Source: Arthrobacter gandavensis
GTDB lineage: Bacteria; Actinomycetota; Actinomycetes; Actinomycetales; Micrococcaceae
DNA length: 64,000 nucleotides
NCBI RefSeq assembly: GCF_009192735.1
Contig: NZ_VTFU01000003.1
Location: 186,001-250,000 of the forward strand
Direction: 5' to 3'
A program made the translations under genes and the position numbers. The notes under the pieces were generated by a model. That model was not told the origin of the DNA and did not search any database. It saw only the letters and a list, made by a program, of their open reading frames with translations. Shown here in pieces: positions 26,592-35,079 of this stretch (position 1 is its first letter; each line of letters opens with the position of its first letter).

Positions 26592-28523
26592 ATGAGCGCA
26601 GAATTCCTCAAAGGACACCCCACCCTGAATACAGAACGGGTGCTGAACGACCGCTATGAGATCGGTGAACTCATCGGCCGCGGCGGTATGGCTGACGTCT
26701 ATCTTGGCCGTGACATTCGGCTGGGCCGTTCCGTGGCCATTAAGGTGCTGCGCCCTGATCTTGCCCGCGACCCGCTGTTCCAGTCCCGGTTTCGGCGGGA
26801 AGCCCAGGCGGTGGCGGGGCTGAATCACCCGGCCATTGTCTCCGTGTACGACACCGGCGACCAGGAGTCCCCCGGATCCTCGCCGGAAGACGTCCGGCTG
26901 CCGTTCATCGTGATGGAATATGTCCCCGGGCGCACCCTGCGCGATTTGGTCAAAGCAGGGGAAATCACCACTGACAAAGCCGTGGAGTACATCCTCGGTG
27001 TCCTGTCGGCGCTGGAATACAGCCACCGGTCCGGAATTGTGCACCGCGACATCAAGCCCGCCAACGTCATGGTGACCGCCGACGGCGGGGTGAAGGTCAT
27101 GGACTTCGGCATAGCCCGGGCGATGGCAGACTCGGCCGCCACCATGACCCAGACCCAGGCCGTCATTGGAACGGCGCAGTATCTTTCGCCGGAACAGGCC
27201 CGCGGTGAAACCGTCGATGCCAGGAGCGACCTGTATTCGGCAGCATGCCTGCTGTTCGAGATGCTTGCCGGGCGGCCTCCGTTTATTGGTGACAGCCCCG
27301 TCTCGGTGGCCTACCAGCATGTGCGGGAGACACCGCCGAAGGCCAGCAGCTTCAATGCGGAGATACCAGCGGCCCTGGACGCGGTGCTGGAGCGGGGGCT
27401 GGCGAAGGACCGCGCTGACCGTTACCAGGATGCCCACGCTTTCCGGGACGCCCTGTTGGCGGTCCGCAACGGCGTGTCAGCGCCCGATCCGACACCTGCG
27501 ACCGACACCACGGAGGCGCTGACGGTGTCCGCTCCTGCCCGTCCGGCGGTTGATGTCAGCCCCATTGAAGACGAGCCGCGCACCCGCGCCATGGCCCGGG
27601 TCCAGTCCGGCGGTCCGCTCACCACCTCCTCCCACGCGGAGGATGAGGACGACGGCGACGACGACGGCGGCGCGCTGAATTTCGGTGCCACCGGTGAACG
27701 GGATCCGGAACAGAAGGCGCGGCGGCGTGCGTGGATCACCACGCTGTTCATTGTCCTGATACTTCTGCTGGGTGCCGGATCCGTGCTGGCCTATAACTTG
27801 ATGAATCCCAAGGAAACCGCTCCGGTGACCGCGACCATCCCTAACGTGGAATCCAAGAGCCAGACGGATGCGCTGAACCTCATTATGAGCGCCGGATTTG
27901 GACCTCCGACCATCGAACCCGAGTACAGCGACACGGTTGCCAACGGCCTTGCCATCGGCACGGACCCCGAAGGGGGATCCGTGGTTCCGCTGGAGGAAAC
28001 CGTCGTCCTCTACATGTCCCAGGGACCGTCCAGCGTCACCGTGCCCGCCAACCTTGCGGGCATGACCGAACCGGAGGCGCGGGACGCGCTGCGGAAGGTC
28101 GGCCTGCAGGGGGGAACCACCGCGGAGGCAAACAGCCCAACGGTTCCGGCCGGCCGGGTCCTCTCCACCACTCCCGCGCCGGGAGCGTCGGTTCCAGTCG
28201 ATTCCACCGTCAACCTGGTGCTGTCCACCGGCAATGTCACTGTTCCGGATCTTGTGGGCAGCACCCTGGAGAATGCCCAGGCAATCCTGGCTGATCCGCT
28301 GTACCAGCTGGGGGTCACGGTGAACGAGATGGAGAACGACACAATTGCTCCGGGAACGGTCATCGAGCAGAGCGTCCCTGCCGGAATGGATGTGGAACAG
28401 GGTTCCACGGTTTCCCTGACCGTGGCCAAGGCTCCCGCGGAGCCCACGGAGGAACCCGAGCCCAGCCCGAGCGCGTCACCGGAGCCATCCGAAACGGCGA
28501 AGGGAAAGAAGAAGGGCGACTAG
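26592..28523 (+). CDS. pknB: PknB Ser/Thr protein kinase with three PASTA domains
   Basis: A 643-residue kinase. The catalytic domain (about 17-285) has GRGGMADVYLG, AIKVLR, HRDIKPANVMV, DFGIARAM and the activation-loop TMTQTQAVIGTAQYLSPEQ. A membrane helix (AWITTLFIVLILLLGAGSVLAYNLM, about 380-405) precedes three extracellular PASTA repeats, which in PknB sense muropeptides or lipid II. The tail ends in Pro/Glu/Lys. It is the last gene of the division operon. Its stop overlaps the convergent pabA/trpG stop by 4 bp, leaving no room for a separate terminator. Confidence 0.97.
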   Translation: MSAEFLKGHPTLNTERVLNDRYEIGELIGRGGMADVYLGRDIRLGRSVAIKVLRPDLARDPLFQSRFRREAQAVAGLNHPAIVSVYDTGDQESPGSSPEDVRLPFIVMEYVPGRTLRDLVKAGEITTDKAVEYILGVLSALEYSHRSGIVHRDIKPANVMVTADGGVKVMDFGIARAMADSAATMTQTQAVIGTAQYLSPEQARGETVDARSDLYSAACLLFEMLAGRPPFIGDSPVSVAYQHVRETPPKASSFNAEIPAALDAVLERGLAKDRADRYQDAHAFRDALLAVRNGVSAPDPTPATDTTEALTVSAPARPAVDVSPIEDEPRTRAMARVQSGGPLTTSSHAEDEDDGDDDGGALNFGATGERDPEQKARRRAWITTLFIVLILLLGAGSVLAYNLMNPKETAPVTATIPNVESKSQTDALNLIMSAGFGPPTIEPEYSDTVANGLAIGTDPEGGSVVPLEETVVLYMSQGPSSVTVPANLAGMTEPEARDALRKVGLQGGTTAEANSPTVPAGRVLSTTPAPGASVPVDSTVNLVLSTGNVTVPDLVGSTLENAQAILADPLYQLGVTVNEMENDTIAPGTVIEQSVPAGMDVEQGSTVSLTVAKAPAEPTEEPEPSPSASPEPSETAKGKKKGD

Positions 28524-29182
28524 CGCGGAAGTGTGCCGGCCCCGGTCGACATGAGCGGGCTGAGAGTGGCGGCATGCGCTGCCGCTCCGGCCAGGCCCAG
28601 GCCTTCCAACCAGTTTCCCAGCATCTGGTAGCCGCCTTCGGTGAGCACCGATTCGGGATGGAACTGCACTCCGGACAGCGGGGCCGTGCTGTGGCGCAGT
28701 CCCATGATGATTCCGCTCTCGGTCCGCGCGGTGACCTGGAGTTCCTTGGGAATGGTGTCAGCCACTGCAGCGAGTGAGTGGTAGCGCGTGGCGGTGACCG
28801 GGCTCGGCAGGCCGGCAAACACGTCAGTGCCCTCGTGGCGGACCAGCGATGTCTTGCCGTGCATGAGCTCGGGAGCGTGCGTCACCGTGCCGCCGTAGGC
28901 CTCGGCCAGCGCCTGGTGTCCGAGGCATATTCCCAGCATGGGCTTGTTGTTCTCACCGCACCAGCGGATCAGGTCGATGCACACTCCCGCCTCGGCCGGA
29001 GCACCGGGCCCGGGGGACACGAGTACGCCGTCACGCGCCGCAGCCAATTCGACCGCTTCGGCGAGCGTGACGTCATCATTGCGCACCACCGTGGTCTCGG
29101 CGCCCAGCTGCTGCAGGTAGCCGACAAGCGTGTAGACAAAGCTGTCGTAGTTGTCGACGACCAGGATTCGAATGCTGCTCAT
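28520..29182 (-). CDS. Class I glutamine amidotransferase (PabA/TrpG)
   Basis: A 220-residue glutaminase subunit of aminodeoxychorismate or anthranilate synthase. It supplies ammonia from glutamine. Motifs are ILVVDNYDSFVYTLVGYL, LVSPGPGAP, the nucleophile GICLGHQALAE and the catalytic His/Glu in QFHPESVLTEGGYQMLGNWL. No synthase component I lies nearby, so PabA and TrpG cannot be distinguished; in actinobacteria this gene next to pknB is usually the shared amphibolic version. The ATG at 29182 overlaps the preceding small ORF's stop by 4 bp. Confidence 0.94.
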   Translation of the reverse strand: MSSIRILVVDNYDSFVYTLVGYLQQLGAETTVVRNDDVTLAEAVELAAARDGVLVSPGPGAPAEAGVCIDLIRWCGENNKPMLGICLGHQALAEAYGGTVTHAPELMHGKTSLVRHEGTDVFAGLPSPVTATRYHSLAAVADTIPKELQVTARTESGIIMGLRHSTAPLSGVQFHPESVLTEGGYQMLGNWLEGLGLAGAAAHAATLSPLMSTGAGTLPR

Positions 29183-29358
29183 GTGTTCTGGGATCCGCCA
29201 ATCGTGGAATCGGTGAGGGGACTGAGGAAGCTGAATTCGGAGAACCACGGAAACACGTAGTTCATGAGAAGAAGGATGACGCCGGCAATCAGCACGAGTG
29301 CCGTGAAGATGCGCACCCAGAGCGGACCCGGCAAATTCCTGAAGATCCAAGCGTACAT
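29179..29358 (-). CDS. Small single-pass membrane protein
   Basis: A 59-residue protein. It is short and basic at the N-terminus (MYAWIFRNLPGP), followed by one membrane helix (VRIFTALVLIAGVILLLMNYVFPWF) and a short polar outer tail. It starts 1 bp after the sortase stop and overlaps the amidotransferase start by 4 bp, so all three genes are translationally coupled. The function is unknown. Position suggests association with the sortase at the membrane. Confidence 0.8.
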   Translation of the reverse strand: MYAWIFRNLPGPLWVRIFTALVLIAGVILLLMNYVFPWFSEFSFLSPLTDSTIGGSQNT

Positions 29359-29359
29359 T

Positions 29360-30169
29360 TTACTTTGCCCCTTCCGCATTGCGTGCCACCTGGGCGGCGA
29401 TTTCGGCCGGCGGACCCGCTGACAGCGGCTGCCAGGATTCCATCACCGCGTAGGCGATGATCCGCTCTTCCGCGCCGAACCGGGGATTGCAGCTGGTCAA
29501 CGTCAGGAACCGTTCGGTGGGTATGGCTGCGGGTTGGGTGGGAACCGGTGCAATGACGTCCACCCGGTCAGGCAGCACTATTTGGTTGTTCCGGTACACA
29601 TAGCTGTAGTAGCCGTCCTTGGTCTGGACGTGGATCCTGTCGCCCGGAACAAGAGTGTGGATGGCGTCCAGCACCTGCCCATGAGTCTGCCGGTGACCGG
29701 CCAGGGCAAAATTGCCGATTTCACCGGGCATCGCCGTGGAGGGATAGTGACCCAGTCCAAGTGAATCCAGCACCGCCGTTCCCACGCCGCTGGTTACGGG
29801 ACGGGAGTACGTTTCCCCAAACCGGGGAATGTACACCACGCCAAACGTCAGCCCTTCCTCCGTGATGGGAGGCAGCACCGCGGGATCGCCGTAATCGGGG
29901 TCCGCGGCATCGGTTTCCGGTGCCGGAGCAACGGGTCCGTCGAATTCCTGGAACAGGTTTCCGACGGCCTGCTCCTGCTTGTTGTTGGCGTCAATGTTGG
30001 TCCACCACAATTCCCACACCACATACAGCACCAGCAGCAGCCCCAGGGTGATCAGGAGTTCGCCGATCACCTGGACAATCACCTGACCGGCACTTCGTCT
30101 GCGGCCGCGGGCCAGCCCGGATCCTCGGCGCGAGTGTGCTGCCCTGCTGGAGGTAACCATGCTTCCCAT
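29360..30169 (-). CDS. Class E sortase
   Basis: A 269-residue membrane-anchored transpeptidase. A basic N-terminus and one helix (VIGELLITLGLLLVLYVVWELWW) precede the sortase barrel. Catalytic residues are visible: His in NFALAGHRQTHG, Cys in LTLTSCNPRFGAEERIIAYA, with the Arg a few residues after it. It attaches LPxTG-like or LAxTG-like surface proteins to peptidoglycan. Two ATGs (30169 and 30160) are possible starts. It is divergent from crgA, in the standard actinobacterial arrangement. Confidence 0.92.
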   Translation of the reverse strand: MGSMVTSSRAAHSRRGSGLARGRRRSAGQVIVQVIGELLITLGLLLVLYVVWELWWTNIDANNKQEQAVGNLFQEFDGPVAPAPETDAADPDYGDPAVLPPITEEGLTFGVVYIPRFGETYSRPVTSGVGTAVLDSLGLGHYPSTAMPGEIGNFALAGHRQTHGQVLDAIHTLVPGDRIHVQTKDGYYSYVYRNNQIVLPDRVDVIAPVPTQPAAIPTERFLTLTSCNPRFGAEERIIAYAVMESWQPLSAGPPAEIAAQVARNAEGAK

Positions 30170-30374
30170 TTCGTTCGAGACCGGACTGTTGCGGGGGCGG
30201 CACCGGGAGGTGGCGGTATTCGCTACGATGAGTACAAGGGAAACAGCCAGGTGCGGTGGCAGCCCCAAGTCAGGATACAGCCGGGCAACGGCCCGCTGCG
30301 GCAGCACTGCACCCCGTCCCCGCCATGACCGTCTACACCGGCGCTCCACAGAGCCGGTTCCGCCAGGAGGATCC

Positions 30375-30629
30375 GTGCCCGAGTCGAAGTCCCGCAAGAA
30401 GCCCGCCGCAGCCACTCAGGCTGCCGCGAAAACGCCGTCAGCACCCAAGCCCAATCCGGTTTGGTACAAGCCGGTCATGTTTGGCCTGATGATCATTGGC
30501 CTGCTGTGGATCATCGTGTTTTACATCTCGGAATCCCGGTTTCCCATTCCGGCGCTCGGCGCCGGCAACATCCTCGCCGGCTTCGGGATCGCCATCGTCG
30601 GGTTCCTCATGACCACCAGGTGGCGCTGA
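30375..30629 (+). CDS. crgA: Cell division protein CrgA
   Basis: An 84-residue protein. A basic cytosolic N-terminus (VPESKSRKKPAA) precedes two membrane helices (VWYKPVMFGLMIIGLLWIIVFYI and LGAGNILAGFGIAIVGFLM) and the conserved ending TTRWR. CrgA helps place or stabilise the divisome and recruits PBPs in mycobacteria; in Streptomyces it inhibits FtsZ rings. The GTG start has CAGGAGG at 5-bp spacing. An in-frame upstream extension lacks homology. Confidence 0.95.
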   Translation: MPESKSRKKPAAATQAAAKTPSAPKPNPVWYKPVMFGLMIIGLLWIIVFYISESRFPIPALGAGNILAGFGIAIVGFLMTTRWR

Positions 30630-30676
30630 GCATTACTTCGCAGAACACCCGCCGGCAGTAAATGTCCGGCCGAGGG

Positions 30677-30707
30677 AACGCGTCCGGCTTTGGCCGGGCG
30701 CGTTTTT
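30677..30707 (+). terminator. Rho-independent terminator of crgA
   Basis: AACGCGTCCGGC pairs with GCCGGGCGCGTT (one G-U) around a TTTG loop, and is followed by TTT. It lies about 50 bp after crgA. Confidence 0.85.
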
Positions 30708-31239
30708 GCGTCCGGGGCCCATCTTCCTCCCGGCTGGGCCGCTCCTGTGCAGAACTTTTGTGCACACACTGTGCACAGAGTTATCCACAGGTGTGTGTAA
30801 CTTTTCGAGGCCCTCGGGCAAAATCGCCGCCAGCATAGGCATCAAAGTTATCCACAGCTGTGGAATTACATGTGTGTAACTCCGTTTTCCCTCTGGATAA
30901 CCTGTTCACAGCTGGTTCTACAGCCTGTGGATAACTACGGTGTGGAAGAGCATCATCAGCCTTTTCACCGGTGGGAAGCCCGCGCGGGCAGCCTCCGGTT
31001 TGTTCCCCCCATCGAGCGGGGACCCTTAAACGGAGCGGATTTCGTGGCGAAAAGGACTGGACCGTTCTTTGAACAGCATGCGGTGCCTCCACAAGTTATT
31101 AACACTGTGGGTATCCCTGTGGAAAACATTTGGGCGCTTGTGGACAGCCGGAGCCGCGGGCCGGTGCCGCTGCGGGCTCCTTCCCGCAGCGGCGTCCTGG
31201 ATCCAGCGGTTTCCTGGATCCAAGCCGTTGGTCCTGCTT
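30708..31239. other. Non-coding region with a second DnaA-box cluster
   Basis: About 530 bp without a credible gene. Three perfect DnaA boxes are present: TTATCCACA at 30781-30789 and 30848-30856, and TGTGGATAA at 30926-30934. There are near matches at 30892 (TCTGGATAA) and 31118 (TGTGGAAAA), and several TGTGCACA/TGTGTAAC words around 30759-30883. The composition resembles the dnaA-dnaN region, but it lies about 14.5 kb from it. An in-frame open frame at 30870 has no homology. Confidence 0.75.
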
Positions 31240-32097
31240 CTAGAGGAGCAGCAGGCCCTTGGCTCCGGCCAGCACGGCGGTGACGACAACCAGGACCACG
31301 GCGATGGCGGCCAGACCGCCAAACTGGACCAGGGAGCGGTTTTTGCCCTTGGGTGCGTACACGAGGACCGCAGCACAGGCGGCACCGGTCAGCAGGCCGC
31401 CCAAATGGGCCTGCCAGGCAATGTTTGGGATAAAGAACCCCAGGGCAAAGTTGGCCGCCAGCAGGATCAGCACTGACCGGACACTGGCTCGGCGCTGCAG
31501 CAGGACCACCAGAAGGGCTCCGAACAGGCCGAAGATGGCTCCGGACGCCCCCACAACGGCTTGGGTGACCGGGCTGAGGGCCAGCACCCCCACGGAACCG
31601 CCAAACGCCGAAACCAGGTACAGCAGGGCGAACCGGAGCCGGCCCAGTTGGGGTTCAAGGCCCTGCCCCAGGAACCACAGGGCATAAAGGTTGAAGGCAA
31701 TGTGCAGGATCGAGCCCGGCGAGTGCAGGAAGGCGGCCGACAGCATCCGCCACGGTTCAATCCCGGTGTACAGCGGCGCGTAGAGCAGTTCGCGCGTGAA
31801 GGCTGGGTTGAGGAACTGGATCACGAAGAACGCCGCGCAGATCACCATCAGCGTGATGGTGACCACCGGCTTGCCCTGCACTGCTTTTCCGCCGTAGGGG
31901 GTCCGGTAGGCGGGAGCCGTGCGCCGGCTTTCCTGGAAGCAGTCCACGCATTGAATGCCCACCGGTGCCGTGTGCTGGCATTCCGGACAGGCCGGACGGC
32001 CGCAGCGCTGGCAGCGGATGTAACTGACCCGGTCCGGATGACGCGGACAGACCGGCACCTGCGAGGCAGGTGTTTCAGCAGGCACTCCATACGACAT
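31240..32097 (-). CDS. Rhomboid-family intramembrane serine protease
   Basis: A 285-residue protein. An N-terminal B-box-like zinc finger (CPRHPDRVSYIRCQRCGRPACPECQHTAPVGIQCVDC) precedes six or seven membrane helices. The catalytic dyad is visible as GASGAIFG (Ser) and AWQAHLGG (His); HIAFNLYALWFLG is the oxyanion-side helix. It cleaves transmembrane helices within the membrane; the substrate is unknown. GGAG lies 6-7 bp before the ATG. The neighbours crgA and cyclophilin are conserved. Confidence 0.94.
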   Translation of the reverse strand: MSYGVPAETPASQVPVCPRHPDRVSYIRCQRCGRPACPECQHTAPVGIQCVDCFQESRRTAPAYRTPYGGKAVQGKPVVTITLMVICAAFFVIQFLNPAFTRELLYAPLYTGIEPWRMLSAAFLHSPGSILHIAFNLYALWFLGQGLEPQLGRLRFALLYLVSAFGGSVGVLALSPVTQAVVGASGAIFGLFGALLVVLLQRRASVRSVLILLAANFALGFFIPNIAWQAHLGGLLTGAACAAVLVYAPKGKNRSLVQFGGLAAIAVVLVVVTAVLAGAKGLLLL

Positions 32098-32178
32098 TGC
32101 GGTACTCCCAAAGAAAAATGAGGCCAGATGGACGAAAGGCCCCGGCCGGAAACTCCGGCCGGGGCATTCGTGAACGGA

Positions 32179-32721
32179 TTAGAGCTGTTCGACGGTGATG
32201 CTGTTGATGACGACGTCTTCGGCCGGCTTGTCGCGCATGTCGGTGGCGACAGCGTTGAGCTGGTCAACCAGGGCGCGCGACTCTTCGTCGGCTACCTCGC
32301 CGAAGATGGTGTGCTTGCCCTGAAGCCAGGTGGTGGGAACGGAGGTGATGAAGAACTGCGATCCGTTGGTGCCGCGGCCCATCTGGATTCCGGCGTTGGC
32401 CATGGCCAGCTTGTACGGGGTGGAGAAGTCCAGGTCGGGGTTGATCTCGTCGTCGAACTGGTAGCCCGGTCCGCCGGTGCCGCGGCCCAGGGGATCGCCG
32501 CCCTGGATCATGAAGTCCTTGATGATGCGGTGGAAGATGGTGCCGTCATACAGCGGGCGGCTGGTCTTCTCTCCGGTTGCCGGGTCGGTCCACTCGATTT
32601 CGCCGGTGGCCAGGCCAACAAAGTTCTTGACCGTCTTCGGCGCGTGGTTGCCGAAGAGGTTGACCTTGATGTCGCCAAGGGAAGTGTGGATGGTTGCAAT
32701 TGCGGTAGGAATAGCAGTCAT
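32179..32721 (-). CDS. ppiA: Peptidyl-prolyl cis-trans isomerase, cyclophilin type
   Basis: A 180-residue cytosolic cyclophilin that catalyses proline isomerisation during folding. Motifs: GDIKVNLFGNHAPKTVKNFVGLATG, the active-site FHRIIKDFMIQGGDP (catalytic Arg), NGSQFFIT and KHTIFGEV. There is no signal peptide. The ATG at 32721 fits the usual start MTAIPTAIATIHTSLGDI; another in-frame ATG lies 9 bp upstream. It is transcribed divergently from the following repeat-rich protein gene. Confidence 0.95.
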   Translation of the reverse strand: MTAIPTAIATIHTSLGDIKVNLFGNHAPKTVKNFVGLATGEIEWTDPATGEKTSRPLYDGTIFHRIIKDFMIQGGDPLGRGTGGPGYQFDDEINPDLDFSTPYKLAMANAGIQMGRGTNGSQFFITSVPTTWLQGKHTIFGEVADEESRALVDQLNAVATDMRDKPAEDVVINSITVEQL

Positions 32722-32875
32722 ATATTTCATTGTTCCACGGCGGCGGCGCATGCGGGCGGAATTTGCCCGGTTCAGCGCACAGTGAAAAGTCCGCCCCGCC
32801 CGGGCCGTCAATAGCATGCACTTGCCATGTCAACGTAGGGTAAGGGATGAACCGTCACTATCCCGGGAGGTAGTT

Positions 32876-33847
32876 TTGAAGAAGAAGGACCGCATGGCCC
32901 GTGACTTTGAATCCAATGTCACCGCAGGCGTAGAGACCGCACGTGACTGGGCTGCACCGAAGGTGGAAGCCGCACGCGAGTGGGCAGTGCCCCGCATCGA
33001 AAAGGGCATCGAAACCGCTTCACCCAAGATCCAGGAAGGCCTCAAGCGTGCCGGCGACGGCGTTGCAGCGGGAGTAGCAACGGTCACCCCCCGCATCCAG
33101 GAAGGCCTGCAGAAGGTCGGTCCGAGGATCAGCCACGCCGTGGACGAGGCAACGCCCCGTATCCAGCACACCCTGGACCGCGCCACTCCGGTCATTACCG
33201 GTGCCCGGGACAAAGTGGTGGACGACTACATTCCCGGCCTGTCCTCACGGATCGGAGATGCTTCCGCCACGGTAACCCGCAGCTTGGGCGCCGCTTCCGT
33301 ACCGGTTCAGACCGCAGTGGCCAAGGCCACCGGCAACAAGAAGGCCATGAAGAAGGCCCGGAAGGCTGCTGCACAGGCTGCCAAGGCTGCCGGCAGGAAC
33401 AAAAAGGGCCGCGGCAAGGGCTGGCTGATCTTCGGCATCCTCGCCGCCGCCGTCACCGCCGGTGTTGCCGCTTGGCGCGCTTCGCGTCCGGTGGAGGACC
33501 CATGGAAGACCCCCGCGCCGGCCAAGCCCGAAACCATTAAGGTTCCCGAGCCCAAGCCCGCCGCCTCTTCCCCGGCCCCTTCCGCCGCAGCCACGGCACC
33601 CGCCCCCACGGCCGCCAAGCCCGAAGGCGACGTTTCCAAGGCATCTTCCAACGCCAAGGAATCAGTGAAGGAAACCAAGGAAACCGTCGCCAGCATCAAG
33701 GAGGCTGCGGAGCGCGCAGCAGCCCGGAGCGGTGAAAAGGTTGCCGACGCTGCTAAGCACAGCAAGGAAGCAGCCGCGAAGACGGCTGACGCTGCCAAGA
33801 CTTCCGGCGCCCACGCCGACAAGTCCGCGGAGAAGACCGCCGAATAA
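32876..33847 (+). CDS. Repeat-rich, helical single-pass membrane protein
   Basis: A 323-residue protein read from a TTG that has GGGAGG 5 bp upstream; an ATG at 32894 is the alternative. Residues about 12-115 are a run of amphipathic repeats (WAAPKVEAA, WAVPRIEKGIE, PKIQEGL, PRIQEGLQKV, PRIQHTLD), apolipoprotein-like. One membrane helix (GWLIFGILAAAVTAGVAAWRAS) follows, then a Pro/Ala region and a Lys/Glu coiled-coil tail (KESVKETKETVASIKEAAERAAAR). It is widely seen in Arthrobacter relatives but has no known function. A perfect terminator follows. Confidence 0.85.
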   Translation: MKKKDRMARDFESNVTAGVETARDWAAPKVEAAREWAVPRIEKGIETASPKIQEGLKRAGDGVAAGVATVTPRIQEGLQKVGPRISHAVDEATPRIQHTLDRATPVITGARDKVVDDYIPGLSSRIGDASATVTRSLGAASVPVQTAVAKATGNKKAMKKARKAAAQAAKAAGRNKKGRGKGWLIFGILAAAVTAGVAAWRASRPVEDPWKTPAPAKPETIKVPEPKPAASSPAPSAAATAPAPTAAKPEGDVSKASSNAKESVKETKETVASIKEAAERAAARSGEKVADAAKHSKEAAAKTADAAKTSGAHADKSAEKTAE

Positions 33848-33873
33848 CCCGGCCTCTTCGCCGCTTGGCGCAT

Positions 33874-33912
33874 AAAGGAGGGTTCCCGCGTTTGCGGGAA
33901 CCCTCCTTTTTT
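33874..33912 (+). terminator. Rho-independent terminator
   Basis: AAAGGAGGGTTCCCGC pairs perfectly with GCGGGAACCCTCCTTT around GTTT, followed by a T-run. It also faces the convergent EamA gene, so it may work both ways. Confidence 0.92.
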
Positions 33913-33928
33913 GCAGTCCTGGCGGCCC

Positions 33929-34840
33929 TCAGCGGCCCGTATCCCCGCCCAGCGCCGGGGGTGCGGGTGGAAGCACCTGGGACCGGTTGCGCCGTCCCTG
34001 TCCGGTGACGACTACGGCCAGGCCGACCAGAATGAGGCCCAGACCGGCGTAGGTTCCCGCCGGCAGCTGTTCGCCGAGGAAGACTGCGGCCAGGATCGCT
34101 GCACCCGGGATTTCCAGGAGGATGATCATGGAAACCACCAGCGGCGAGATAACGGCCAGCAGGTGGTTGAAGACGCTGTGTCCCAGCAGTTGCGCCACCA
34201 CGGTAACGGCCAGGATGCCTGCCCACGCGGCGGGACTGAAAGAAACCAGCGGCTGGCCGAACGCCATGCACATCGCCAGCAGCAGGATGGAGCACATGCC
34301 GTAGCACAGGGACGTGTAGGTTCCGGTTCTCATCGTGGCCCGGGCCTTGCCCCCGGCAATGGTGTACAGCCCGGCCAGGGCCCCGCCGGCAACTGCGAGC
34401 AAGTCACCGACAAGGGCTTCACGCGACAGGGCAAGGTCGAAGCCCGTGATGATGACGACGCCAACCAGGGATGCGGCCAGGCCGGCCAGCACCCGGGGAG
34501 CCACAGCGATGCCACGGAAAAGGTTGAAGAGCGCGATCCAACCCGCCTGGAGGCAAACCAGCGCCGTTGCCGCAGCCACTGAGGTGAGCTGCAGAGAGGT
34601 AATAAAGCATGCAAAGTGGAGCGCAAGGGCCACCGATGCCAGCCCCGTCCATTTTGTTTCCGACCTGGTCAGCCGGGTAAAGCTGCCGGGACGTCGCAGC
34701 ACCGCCGGTGTGCCCATAACCACCGCCCCAATGGCATTCCGCCAGAAAGCGATGGCGAGGGCAGGGGCTGCGGTGGCGGCCATGATGGGCCCGGACGCTG
34801 ATACTCCAAGGACGCCAACCACGGCGAGGAAAACAATCAC
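33929..34840 (-). CDS. EamA/DMT-superfamily transporter
   Basis: The protein (303 residues from this GTG) has about ten membrane helices in two EamA-like halves, for example FWRNAIGAVVMGTPAVL, VALALHFACFITSLQLTSVAAATALVCLQ and SPLVVSMIILLEIPGAAILAAVFLGEQL. It probably exports a metabolite such as an amino acid or drug. The open frame reaches back to 34948, inside tRNA-Ala and through its terminator, so the real start must be further in. GTG at 34840 is the first usable codon, though without a clear ribosome site. Confidence 0.8.
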   Translation of the reverse strand: MIVFLAVVGVLGVSASGPIMAATAAPALAIAFWRNAIGAVVMGTPAVLRRPGSFTRLTRSETKWTGLASVALALHFACFITSLQLTSVAAATALVCLQAGWIALFNLFRGIAVAPRVLAGLAASLVGVVIITGFDLALSREALVGDLLAVAGGALAGLYTIAGGKARATMRTGTYTSLCYGMCSILLLAMCMAFGQPLVSFSPAAWAGILAVTVVAQLLGHSVFNHLLAVISPLVVSMIILLEIPGAAILAAVFLGEQLPAGTYAGLGLILVGLAVVVTGQGRRNRSQVLPPAPPALGGDTGR

Positions 34841-34905
34841 AAAGCAACAATAGGTGACCGCAGGGAGCCGGTATGCCCACGGCGCCGCGGCGGTCTTAAA
34901 CGCAG

Positions 34906-34932
34906 AAAGTCCCGGCCAATGACCGGGACTTT
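34906..34932 (-). terminator. tRNA-Ala terminator
   Basis: AAAGTCCCGG pairs with CCGGGACTTT around a 7-nt loop, immediately downstream of tRNA-Ala on the minus strand. Confidence 0.82.
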
Positions 34933-34939
34933 CTTTCGG

Positions 34940-35012
34940 TGGAGGCACGGGGACTCGAACCCCGAACCCCCTGCTTGCAAAGCAGGTGCGCTACCAATTG
35001 CGCCATGCCCCC
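34940..35012 (-). tRNA. tRNA-Ala (TGC)
   Basis: A 73-nt tRNA. Acceptor stem GGGGGCA/TGCCTCC, T-arm GGGGTTCGAGTCCCC, and an anticodon stem-loop CCTGC TTTGCAA GCAGG giving TGC. It is on the same strand as tRNA-Ile and gyrA. Confidence 0.95.
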
Positions 35013-35079
35013 GAAATATGAACTCATTCAGTATACCCCACCCTGACCTGCGGTGGAACCGATTCATTCAGTTCGGAAA

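Noticed and set aside
30870-31283. 137-codon frame in the second DnaA-box cluster
   Set aside because: The frame translates DnaA boxes and G/C runs, has no ribosome site, and extends into the antisense of the rhomboid gene.
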